64,000 nucleotides of DNA from Salvelinus alpinus. Taxonomy: Eukaryota; Chordata; Actinopteri; Salmoniformes; Salmonidae. The stretch lies in contig NC_092099.1 in NCBI RefSeq assembly GCF_045679555.1, forward strand, positions 13,096,076 through 13,160,075. The letters are read 5' to 3'. Below, piece by piece: positions 24,485 through 35,310 of this stretch (the first letter of the stretch is position 1; the number at the start of each line of letters is the position of its first letter). The position numbers and the translations under genes are program-made. The notes under the pieces were generated by a model. It was not told the DNA's origin, made no database searches, and saw only the letters and a list, made by a program, of their open reading frames with translations.

Positions 24485-25436
24485 GACACCCACCATGTCA
24501 GATTGTTCTGAACTCCTTTCTGTAGTTAGAAACAGATAAGATTAGCATTCCTGAAACATTTTGTTGAAATATAATTTGATCTCTAAGAAATTAAGCTAAT
24601 TGATGGCACCCAAATTAGCCATTTTCATTTATAGGATTCATATAATCTTCAATAAATATAGTACATAACATCCCATTTTGACCATCATTCTTTGTAACAA
24701 TGATTAAGACACCCAGTAAAATTATCAAGTCACCCACGGACCCCCAAGCCAACCCCACCCCAACAACCATTATGCAGTATCAGTTCTCTATGTTTGACAT
24801 GTTAAAGATGCGGTTTGAGTATTTTTTTTCTCCTGTTCAGAGATATTTGTCATTGAAGTCGCTTGCATTATTTTCCATAAATTAGTGTGAAAGTACCAAA
24901 TTTTGCCCACTGATGTCACAATAGGTGGTTTGTGGGTGACTTGACCATTTTATTGGATTCCTCGTGTCTTATTCGTTGTTAGGTATAATTATTAAAGGGG
25001 GATACCTAGTCAGTTGTACAACTTAATGCATTCAACTGAAATGTGTCTTCCTCATTTAACCTAACCCCTCAATCAGAGAGGTGCGGAGGGCTGCCTTAAA
25101 TAGACATCCACGTCTTCGGCGCCTGGGGAACTGCCTTGCTCAGGGGCAGAATGACAGATATTTACCTTGTCAGCTCGGGGATTCGATCCGGTAACCTTTT
25201 GGTTACTGGCCCAACGCTGCTACCCGCCAGGCTAATTATGGTCCAAATCTGATGTTAGGTCAAATATTTATTGAAGATTATATGAATCATATAAATTAAA
25301 ATGGCAAATTTGGGTACAATCAATTAGCTTAATTTCTCAGAGATCAAATGATATTTTAGCCAAAATAATGTTTCAGGAATGGTCATCTTTCTACACTATA
25401 GAAACTAATTCAGAACAATGTGAGACGGTGGGTGTC
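24485..25436. mobile_element. Long fold-back (inverted-repeat) element
   Basis: The left arm (24485-24740) and right arm (24931-25436, minus a SINE) are inverted copies. GACACCCACC at 24485 mirrors GGTGGGTGTC at 25427-25436. AATTAAGCTAATTGATGG mirrors CAATCAATTAGCTTAATT, and AAGTCACCCAC mirrors GTGGGTGACTT near the loop. Each arm is about 250 bp, with roughly 190 bp of spacer that has no coding frame. The structure is that of a non-autonomous DNA element with very long inverted repeats. A SINE in the right arm makes the arms look unequal. Confidence 0.8.
24993..25232 (-). mobile_element. tRNA-derived SINE in the fold-back arm
   Basis: Flanked by the 7-bp direct repeat TAATTAT (24986-24992 and 25233-25239). 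On the minus strand the head reads GCCTGGCGGGTAGCAGCGTT with a box-B-like GGATCGAATCCCC, followed by a body with GCCTTAAATAGACATCCACG in plus orientation. The tRNA-like head identifies a SINE, of a different family from the tRNA-Leu-like copies. It inserted after the fold-back element had formed. Confidence 0.75.
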
Positions 25437-25537
25437 TAAACCCTCTTTCTTGTGCTTTTTTAGTTGTAATGAATCCAAGTTGACACCGATTCTATGGGCC
25501 AGCCAGCCACAAATCTTACGTCATTACACTGTGTAGC

Positions 25538-25813
25538 AGGGTTGTCACGATATCAGTATCGAGATATACAGAAGGTATCATGGCAAGGGGAAAAAAACAT
25601 GAAGCCAACTGAATTTCTTGAGGAAAACAGTCCTAGTGGTAGAAAAAAAAGCAGCCTAATGTCATCCATAATCACATGTTTATTTTCTATGCTATAGCAC
25701 ACAATATTTTACATACAGTAGTTTTTTTTTTTAAAGACCAACGAGTTTAGTCTGCTTTGGGTTTTCCTTTTTTCCATGGAAAATCATGTATCGTAGTATC
25801 TCAATACTGGTGT
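25538..25813. mobile_element. Non-autonomous DNA element, right end interrupted by LINE
   Basis: It begins AGGGTTGTCACGATATCAGT and ends near TCGTAGTATCTCAATACTGG, a partial inverted counterpart. I recognise GGTTGTCACGATA as the terminus of a widespread fish MITE. The outer part of the right inverted repeat is missing exactly where the LINE 3' end begins, so the LINE probably inserted into it. Confidence 0.5.
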
Positions 25814-26380
25814 CAAATTTTATTTGTCACATTCGCAGACTACAACAGGTATTACTGAGAAATGCTTACTTACAAGCCCTTAATTCTATTTTAGAAATTG
25901 CATTGTTGTTAAGAAAATATTTACTAAAATAAACTAAAGTAAAAAAATCAAAATCAAAAAGTAACGAGAAAATTACATAACAATAACGAGGCTATATATA
26001 GGGGGTACCGGCACCGAGTCAATGGGCAGGGGTACAGGTTAGTCGAGGTAATTTGTAAAGTAATTATGCATAGATAATACACAGCGAAAAGCAGCAGTGT
26101 AAAAAAATAAAAATAAAAAATCCAGATAGCCATTTGATTAATTGTTCAGCAGTCTAATGGCTTGGGGGGTAGAAGCTGTTAAGGAGCCTTTTGGTCCTAG
26201 ACTTGGCGCTCTGGTACCGCTTGCCGTGCAGTAACAGAGACAACAGTCTATGAATTGGGTGACAGGAGTCTGACAATTTTTGGGGCCTTCCACTGACACC
26301 GCAAGGAGATCTGGATGCCAGGAAGCTTGGCCCCAGTGATGTACTGGACTGTACGCACTAACCTCTGTAGCGCCTTACGG

Positions 26381-26725
26381 TCAGATGCCGAGCAGTTGCC
26401 ATAGCAGGCAGTGATGCAACCAATCAGGATGCTCTCGATGATGCAGCTGTAGAACTTTGAGGATCTGTGGACCCATGCCAAATCTTTTCAGTCTCCTGAG
26501 GGGGTAAAGGTGTTGTTGTGCCCTCTTAACGACTGCCTTGGGGTGTTTGGACGATGATAGTTCGTTGGTGATGTGGACACCAAGGAACTTGAAACTCTCG
26601 ACCCGCTCCACTTCAGCCCCGTTGATGTTAATGGGGGCCTGTTCGGCCCTCCTTTCCATATAGTCCACGATCAGCTCCTTTGATTTCCTCACATTGAGGG
26701 AGAGGTTTTTGTCCTGGCACCACAC
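26381..26725 (-). pseudogene. LINE reverse transcriptase, thumb and C-terminal part
   Basis: The translation has KNLSLNVRKSKELIVDYMER followed by VERVESFKFLGVHITNELSS, the block after the catalytic centre in L2/CR1-type reverse transcriptases (N-x-x-K-T/S-K-E ... F-K-F-L-G-x-x-I). It continues with HLYPLRRLKRFGMGPQILK. It is separated from the catalytic part at 26776-27396 by a frameshift near 26750, after the FADDT motif. It is part of the minus-strand LINE at 25814-28934. Confidence 0.8.
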
Positions 26726-26775
26726 TGCCAGGTCTCTGACCTCCTCCCTATAGGCGGTCTCATCGTTGTCGGTGA

Positions 26776-27396
26776 TCAGGCTGTTGTGTCGTCAGCAAAC
26801 ATGATGATGGAGTTGGAGTCACGCTTGGCCACGCAGTTGTGGGTGAACAGGGAGTACAGGAGGGGACTAAGCACGTACCCTTGAGGGTCCCCAGTGTTGG
26901 GGATCTGCGTGGCAGATGTGTTGTTGCCTACCCTTACCACCTGGGGGCAGCCTGTCAGGAAGTCCAGGATCCAGTTACAGAGGGAGGTGTTTAGTCTCAG
27001 GGTCTTTAGCTTATTAATGAGCTTTGTGGGTACTATGGTGTTGAACGCTGAGCTGTAGTCAATGAACAGCATTCTCACGTAGGTATTCCTTTTGTCCAGG
27101 TAGGGAAGGGCAGTGTGGAGTGTGATTGAGATTGTGTCATCTGTGGATCTGTTGGGGCGGTATGCGAATTGGAGTGGGTCTAGGGTTTCCGGCATGATGG
27201 TGTTGATGTCAGCCATGACCAGCCTTTCAAAGCAGGTTACCTTCGCTTTCTTGGGCACAGGGACTATGGTGGTCTGTTTGAAACATGTAGGTATTACAGA
27301 CTCAGTCAGAGAGAGGTTGAAAATGTCAGTGAAGACACTTGCCAGTTGGTCCGCGCATGCTTTGAGTACGCGTCCTGGTAATCTGTCTGGCCCCAC
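26776..27396 (-). pseudogene. LINE reverse transcriptase, catalytic part
   Basis: About 206 residues with the expected order of motifs. [20 protein letters not shown] (fingers) is followed by [13 protein letters not shown], then motif A in [12 protein letters not shown] with its catalytic Asp, then [16 protein letters not shown] (motif B, where the usual Q-G-C/S has changed), and FADDT (motif C with the paired catalytic aspartates) at the very end. The open frame stops directly after motif C through a frameshift, and the upstream part is in another frame. A long open frame remains, which suggests a moderately young insertion. Confidence 0.85.
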
Positions 27397-27798
27397 AGCT
27401 TTTTGAATGTTGACCTGTTTAAAAAGGTCTTGCTCACATAGGCTAATGAGTGCGTGATCACACAGTCATATGGAACAGCTGGTGCGCTCATGTTTTCTTC
27501 AGTGTTGCTTGCCTCGAAGCGAACATAAAACGCATTTAGCTCGACTAGTAGGCTTGCGTCACTGGGAAGCTCACGGTTGGGTTTCCCTTAGTAGTCCGTA
27601 ATAGCTTCAGCCGTGCCACATCCGACGAGTGTCAGAGTTGGTGTAGTAACATTCAATCTTAGTCCTGTATTGACGCTTTGCCTGTTTGATGGTTCGTCTG
27701 AGGGCATAGCGGCATTTCTTATAAGTGTCCGGATTAGTGTCCCGCTCCTTGAAAGCATCAGCTCTAGCCTTTAGCTCGGTGTGAACGTTAACTATAAT

Positions 27799-28459
27799 CT
27801 ATGGCTTATGGTTGGGATATGTACATACAATCACTGTGGGGACGACATCGTCGATGCACTTATTGATGAAACCGGTGACTGAGGTGGTATACCCCTCAAT
27901 GCCATTGGATGAATCCCAGAATATATTCCAGTCTGTGCTACCAAAACAGTCCTGTAGCGTAGCATTCGCATCATCTGACCACTTCTGCATTGGTACTTCC
28001 TGCTTTTAGTTTTACTTGTAAGCAGGAGGATAGAATTATGGTCAGATTTGCCAAATGGAGGGCTAGGGAGAGATTTGTACGTGTCTCTGTGTGGAGTAAA
28101 GTGGTCTAGAGTTTGTTTGTTCCCTCTGGATGCATGTGTCATGATGGTAGAAATGAGGTAAAACAGATTTAAGTTTGCCTGCAGTCCCCGGCCACTAGCG
28201 TCGCTTCTGGATGAGCATTTTCTTGTTTGCTTATGGCCTTATACAACTCGTTGAGTGTGGTCTTAGTGCCAGCATCAGTTTGTGGTGGTAAATAGACAGC
28301 TATGAAGAATATAGATGAGAACTCTCTTGGTAGATACTGTGGTCTCCAGCTTATCATGCGGTATTCTACCTGAGGCGAGCAATAACTTGAGACGTCTTTA
28401 ATTTTACACATGGCGCACCAGCAGTTGACAAATAGACACACCCTCGCGTTACCAGACAT
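27799..28459 (-). pseudogene. LINE apurinic endonuclease region, broken
   Basis: The piece at 28459-28169 reads IFFIAVYLPPQTDAGTKTTL and ends VAGDCRQT, where active APE endonucleases have a G-D-F-N. So the Asn of the active site is lost in this copy. Downstream (28142-28030) FGKSDHNSILLL contains the SDH motif with its catalytic His. Then 27990-27799 gives MQKWSDDANATLQDCFGSTD, the linker region toward the reverse transcriptase. The pieces lie in different frames. Confidence 0.75.
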
Positions 28460-28934
28460 AGCTGCTCTGTCCTGCCAAAAAACAGAGAAGCCAGCCAGCT
28501 CTATATTATCCGTGTCTTCGTTTAGCCACGTCTCGGTGAAAGATAAGATATTACAGTTTGTAATGTCCCGTTGGTAGGATAGTCTTAATCGTAGATTGTC
28601 CAGTTTGTTTTCAGATTATTGCACTTTGGCCACTAATACAGAGGGTAGAGGTGGTTTACCAACTCGTTTGAGAATTCGTATGAGGCACCCTGCCCTCCTC
28701 CCCCTTTTCTTCACGCGGATGACAGGGAGTTGGGCCTTATTCTCGACAAAGCAGTATATCCTTTGCGTCGAACTCATTCAATTAAAAAAAAATCTTCGTC
28801 AAGTTCAAGGTGAGTAATCTATGTTCTGATGTCCAGAAGCTCTTAATTAAGAGACGGTAGCAGCAACATTATGTACAAAATGAGTTAAACGCGAAAAAAA
28901 AAAAATAGCACAGTTGGTTAGGAGCCCCTAAAAT

Positions 28935-31900
28935 CCTACGATGTAGGATGATAAAACCAACAGTCCTGTACAGCTGTAATGTTTTGCACATGCAGAAAAG
29001 TCATTTCTCACATTTCCACCAGGACAAACCATTCCCTGCCACGCTGGCATACAACATGACCAGAGAGAGAACATGAGAGGTTCTTGAAAACATCCTATTT
29101 TACGGTCCTTTGAGACATCATTGGAGGAAATAGGCCTTAAACGATAAACAGTTTAGATCCCTGGTTGTGTGGAGTTCCCAGAACACAATCTCACATCTCA
29201 ATCAGCAACAGTAGTCCAAAAGTATTCAAATCCACTTGAGGAATGTAGTGATGTTCTGACAAGAGAGTGATGGAGTTCGGTTGCATCCCCGAGTGACAAA
29301 AAAACGGTATTCAGAGAGAAATGTGTTTCCTAAAAGATGCCGGTGTTCCTGTCTGTATGCTTAAATTAGCTCTAAATACTTGGACTACACCAGGGAGCTC
29401 TCACACAGGATTTGCCATAGCCTGGAGAAGCAGTTTCCATCCACCTCCACACAACTCGCACATCAATAACAACCTCAGCAAAGTGCAATGAATACACTGT
29501 TTATACCTCACCTAAAACAGACAGGCTCTTCCTGCAACTACATCTGTACCATTTTGTGGTTGGAACATCAGTAGAGGGTGAGGGGAGATAAGCAGATATT
29601 ATTTCTCTTTTCTCTTCTCTGATGTTTTATCCAGCACTGGAAGCGCAAAATGTCACTCCCTGGCCTCAAATAAAGGTCTTTCCCAGTAGCTCCTTTGAAC
29701 TGCTGCTTGGGCTGAACCTTCTCATGTTACGGGTAGCTGTCTTTCCATGCCATAATTTAAAGAATAGAGACAAGAGCATGAGACTGCCTTGAGAGAAATC
29801 TCAACAACAGCAATGTTGAGTAATAAATAACAGTTATTTTCCAAGAGGTTTGCTTTTCCATCCTAGCTCCGCACAGCTGTGATGGATTACCGAGTTTCAC
29901 CGTTTAATACGGAGTTCAGTGGGGAAGACCGTTTGGTCTGTCAAACTAACAGTGTCTTAACGTGTTCGGGTCATTTACCAACCTCAAAACATCTAAACCC
30001 TTTTTCAGCACCCACTATGGCCTATTTCAAACACTTTCATTCATGATAGGTTCCTACATTTGTTTGTGGTTTTTGAAATGCTTTGAAGGTGATATTAATT
30101 TGTTTTCAGCATCGTGGTGGAAATTAAGCAGCAATAGGAAAAATGAGGAAGATCCTAATAATCACGCCTACTGTAGTGTAGGTCCACGTGAGACACCTCT
30201 GTGCTCATACAGATTATTCCTGATAATCCACTCCTTCCAAACTGGGGATCCTTTTAAAACCACTCAGCTAAAACAGGGTCCTACACTTGGTGCCATAATT
30301 CAATAAAAATAGGTTTATTTACAGTGGGCGACGTCTCCTTTCAATCTTACCTCAAATAAGCCGTGTAGGCTATTAACTAAATAACTTGAACAAGTGTTGT
30401 CTTAACATGGAAAAGTGTTAGCTACAAGGGAGTCGCATCGTTCTAAATGCACAAATGTCATCCGTCTTCCCTACAATCATGTGGAGTGGCAGGGTCCCTT
30501 TGCCTCCTTCCCCCTCTATCTTGGGAGACACATTAAGCAGGGCTTGAATCAACAAAGCAGAATGTATCCGAGGTTGCTCTCTACTGACCCAAACACACTC
30601 GGTAAGGACGGCTTCAAAACATGCACCCCCCCCCCCCACCCCCCTTTCCTTGTAATTTCATGCAGTGTTCGGTGAAAATTAAATATTTAAAATCGTGGCT
30701 GCAGCAAGCTTGCTAGCACAGCTTAAATGGCAAGCCTTTGTGGCAGCAGTGACCAGATTTTAAATGCAGGAAGATCAATAAATTAAAAGGAGCCCTGCTG
30801 TGCTGAAGCACAATCTTGGTGTGTGTGAGTGGAATGGGTTAGGCCTATAATAGCCAGTGAGAGTCTGCGCTCATCCTGCAACCATCTGAATTATGAATAG
30901 TCTACATGGAGTCTATTCATCAAATCCCAGTATCCTCTCTGCCTCCACAATTCCAGCAGTTTAAACATGTACAACATGCAATTTCACCTAAGGATACAAA
31001 TAGCAGTAAGCAGCCAAACAAATAGTCCAAACTATTAGCGTTTCAAACATGGAGTACTTATCACAGCAGGAGACTTCAATCATTGGAGCATCCGTTCTTC
31101 AGCTAAGACATTATGAAAAGCATCTCCAGGAGCAGAAAAATAAACCAGGAGGAAACACAAGAGGGGGAAGAAAAAAAATGTAATATCCCACTCCCTGACA
31201 TGTTCCTAATAAACAACCCTCCTTAATAGTTCTCCAGCTCGGCCAATCAGAAAGTGTCAACCCTGACCTACAAAAGGATCACGTCAAACCTTAAAAATGT
31301 TTAAAAACATCAATCATGAAAACAAGAGAGGACGTTGAATTATACAGTATTAACCTCTAGGGTTTGCATACAAAGACCTTAGATTTATTGATGCCTGTGT
31401 GTTAAGGGCCTCGCTGCGCTGTTCTTTACAGTGAACCGGCTGCCAATTTGATGGACCTCTCAGCCCTCAGCAGGAGTTCAGCGTCTTTGATTAATGAGTG
31501 CAAGCTTGTGGAAGAGGGTACGAACGGGAGGGACAGGAGAAAGAAATGGTGTGAAAATGCACAATTGCCAGTCCTTTAATAGGACGGATGCCATAATTAC
31601 TGATGGGTCTAGTTCCTCCTTTTAGAAGAGCCAAACACACTTGGACCCCTTTCACAACCCCCACCAAAAAGATTGAAAAGAGGCTGACCCCCCCAGTCTT
31701 GTTAAAATCCTCACACTCGACTTCGAGATGGCAATGGTGACTATTCAGAGACACTAAATGAAGAAAATAAAAACACAACAATCGTGTTTAATCCAGATAA
31801 CCCACGTTGGTGACAAACTTTTTCCATCTCGCCTGTTTGGAACACCAACCAGAAAAGAAAGAAAAAAAAAAACTTCAGTTTTATCTTGGAAATTCACCTT

Positions 31901-33404
31901 GATGTGTATTAATGTGTATCGCTGTTTCACTTAGACTAGGCCTAGTACAGTGACATATTTTGGATTGTCAATTAGGCTAACTTAATGTTGTCATCAGAAG
32001 CAGGACATCTACCCTAAACAAATATCAATGTTTTACATTCTGGTACACGCTATATTCTGCTACTTAGGCTGGGCTACATGTTCTCAAGCAGATTAAGGGG
32101 GGAAAAAACACACACCTCATATCTGCTAATTAGCCTACCAGTTAAACTAACAGGTTGTTGGTAAATTATAATAAATTTACTTTTGTTGTGTGCCTAATAG
32201 CCTACCTTAACAATAAGAAGCAAATTATTACACCACATGCAAGGAATAGGCTGTAATTAACCAAGTGGTTGAATGGGTGAAAATAATGATGGAGCTAAAA
32301 ATACATTTTATTAAATCACACCACTGGGGCTGGTAGCATTTAAACGTGCCGTTTCAAGCAATTCAGCAACCTTGAGAGATAATGCTAAGATTTTCCATCC
32401 TTGAAGAACAATACCCTGCGATATTCCAAACATTCAAATGCGCCACTGCTATTTTTATTAATGCTAAAGCTCACATCCGGAGCTGGTGACTTGTTGTGAT
32501 GCATTATTGTTTCCTCATTCTGAGACTGTTTTCAAGGACACGAGCTCTGAATAAATATGAGGCAAATTCAGTGACCTTCCAGCATTGTATCTGGTTATTG
32601 GTTGATTCATTGGCAGTTACTGGATGCATGCATAACACATCAAGGCTGTAATCTGATTTATCTTGCATCCTTGGCTGGAATGGCTGCTTGAGCCATTTAA
32701 ATGATCGACTTTATGGGGAATAATCTCTATTGCCATTTCACTTAGACTGTGTGCAATAGTTCATCAATTAACTATTTACAAAAGACCAATCAATCCCTCT
32801 GTAGCACTAGTGGCAAAAGCAAAGCAGTGCCAAAGGAAGTTCACAAATGTGACATGTGAAATCAATGGCCCCAAACAAACAATCATGTTCTCCATGCAGT
32901 GAGTGTGGTGTAAGTGATACTAAAACTTTTTTTTTTAACTCAGAAGCTTGTTGTTTTTATAGCTTGATTCCCAGGTTAAAACCTCACTATATACACGTTT
33001 TGCAATACAGTCTTTATTTTTCTTAAAATACACTTGTCAAAATTGGATCTAGGCCTGTTACTAAGTTACTGGCCAAGTCCATTTTAAATTTGACATCCTA
33101 ATGGAGAAAGGCCGGACACAACCTGTAGACATTATAGGCTAGCTAGATTTACCTTATAGCCTAATAGCCCTGTAGTATTGGATCTGAACAAGCCTCGACA
33201 GATATGTTCTATCACTTGTGCAGAGGTCAAATAACAAAGAGCCTAAAGGCCTATTAATAACTTAGGCTATTATGCCTTCAGTTCCATCAATAAGGCAACA
33301 ATAGGCATTTGTAATCAGTTTAAACTGTGGGCACATGACTGTCCTGCACGTCACTGCACGTGTGCATGCGTAAGTGCATGCATGTGCATTTGAGTGTGTG
33401 TGCT
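28935..33404. other. Non-coding, repeat-poor stretch
   Basis: No coding exon or transposon was recognised. Parts such as 30690-30800 and 32280-32760 are complex and free of redundancy, as conserved non-coding DNA often is. A G/C-poor composition and homopolymer runs (poly-C near 30627) are the only other features. Confidence 0.4.
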
Positions 33405-33520
33405 GGGGGTTTAATTCATTGCCAGTGCCACCGATAGTTTCCTAACATCTCAACGAAGGATCGCAAGTTAAGCATTTCACTGTACTTGTGCATGTGACAA
33501 ATAAAACTTGAAACTTGTAA
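33405..33520 (+). mobile_element. Retroposon 3' tail
   Basis: AAGTTAAGCATTTCACTGTA followed by CTTGTGCATGTGACAAATAA and AACTTGAAACTTG is the typical 3' terminus of fish LINE-type retroposons (GTGACAAATAAA-type end). The 5' part is missing or too diverged to define. Confidence 0.55.
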
Positions 33521-35217
33521 TGAAGCAGATGTCAAGTCGATTCATCCGAGGGAAGTGGAAGGCATTCCCATAAGAGAAAGCTGTTTGGTTAAACATCTGC
33601 TCCTTTACATTTGAGTTATGCTGTGAATATTCAAACAAAGAAATGGGAGGTGGAGCAATTAGCATTTAGAGCAGAGGTATTCTGCTCTCAGAATATTATT
33701 TTTTTTTGGGGGGGGTGGGCAGTTTTAAAAGAATCCCCTGAATGAACCACAGATTGGCAAAGCCAAAGACAAGTAGGTAAGCATATTGCCTATTGTTGGT
33801 AAAATATCAGGTTACATTTTGGACACTGAAGTGAATAAGACACAAGGTTAGCGTGAAAAACAGGACATGTTAAGTACATAGGAGCTAGACATAGCCTAAG
33901 CCGACATGACAATACATAAGATGTCAGTCTGGACTGTAACTTTGTAGAGCATTAGTCTGCTTAGCCAAAACTGGGTCTATTCAATCAAATGTAATGTCAC
34001 ATAAAACTGATTCCTTGCCCTAACTAATTAACCAAATACTGAAGGCTATTGAAAGTGAAAATCAGTCCAATAAGTCAAATGTTGAGAACACTTGACTCAA
34101 TCATCCCGCCACCACTCAAAATGACTAGCCCTATTAGGCAAATGTGTGCCTTTGCATTGTTAAAACCTTCACTCCATGAAAAAGGTGTCTTAGAAATATA
34201 GCCTCATTCACTTCAAATGTTACAAAGAATCAGATGTTACCAAAACTTCAGATGACGTCATATCTTGAAACGTTTGATAACTTTTCGGTCATAAGCATTC
34301 TGGATCTTTGAAATGAAAAGAGTGGGTGGGTTAAAATTGCCCAAATGGCGAGTGGCTTGTTGTTTAGATCGCAGAAAAATGGTGGATATTGTAATATTAC
34401 ACAAAGGGATACATTTCATCAACTCAGCCGGCTGCAGCTGCTTTTCTTTATAGGAAGCAACACAAAAGACAAGTGAGGAAAGGAGCTTCGGACGGACCCA
34501 AGCAGTGGACTGGCTGAAACTGCTGATTTCCACTGACACCTCCAAACATATAAAAAATAAAATGATGCTACACCACAAATAAGCAATAACGAACTAATGT
34601 TTTATTTGTGGTTTAATTAGGTTGCATCGATGAAGAGCAGACTATGGCATTATCGGTAACGTTAAAGAGACACCGAACTCGGGTTGACACTATCCACATG
34701 ACCTACAACAATGTTTTAAAACATTTCAAACTTAACACTTCGAGTGATTGTAAACCTAGTTAACACCAAATGTATTTCTCTGCCAAATAGATAGCGTAAG
34801 ACTCGGCGTATTAAAAAAAGGTCAGTTAAGCCGCACCAGCTACAACACAAAAGACAAGATTCGCTAGCTAAACAGCAAGCTGGCAGCAACCGACTCAGTC
34901 TACACCGTAAAAAGTGATGGTCTCCTCATTAAGTTAGCAACCAACTAGATTTACAAATAGTTGCAAAGTAACAAAACCAGAGTGCTGCTTTTATTGATAC
35001 ATTTACAAGTGTTATCATTCTTGACAAGTTTGTATCAAGCTGCACCACTCAGGTTAGGTTACATGAAGAAAAAAAGAGCAAGCCGCTGGACAGCACTGAT
35101 AGAACGAGGTGCTAGCTAGCTAGCTAGCATGCATCCCCTATCAAAATGACAAACTGAACGTCGTTATGAATGATAACGTAAGCTAACTTCCACACTACAA
35201 AACATAAGGAAACTCAC

Positions 35218-35310
35218 CTTATGTTCGTTACTTTATGAATACTCCTTCAGTTACTATTCAAAAATAGCCTTATGTTCCTCTCCTTCGCGATTTGCGTTGG
35301 TTGAAGTCAG
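35218..35310 (-). promoter_or_regulatory. Possible minus-strand first (5'-UTR) exon and promoter
   Basis: On the minus strand, sequence ending GTAACGAACATAAG meets a consensus donor GTGAGTTT at 35217. The upstream 90 bp contain CpG sites (TCGCGAAGGAGAGG, CAACGCAAATCGCG) in an otherwise CpG-poor area, as around a TATA-less promoter. No open frame with an ATG crosses the donor, so it would be an untranslated exon. It could belong with the exon-like segment at 22659-22702. Weak evidence. Confidence 0.25.

Larger units (their letters stand above)
25814..28934 (-). mobile_element. APE-type LINE (salmonid L2/RSg-1-like), nearly full length but broken
   Basis: The 3' end (CAAATTTTATTTGTCACATT in plus orientation) is at 25814, and the element runs on the minus strand to about 28934, where a 5'-UTR-like region ends. 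Going 5' to 3' on the minus strand, there is an endonuclease region (28459-28169 and a second piece near 28050 with the SDH motif), then reverse transcriptase (27396-26776 and 26725-26381), then a 3' UTR. Stops and frameshifts separate the pieces, so it cannot make active protein. Confidence 0.85.
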
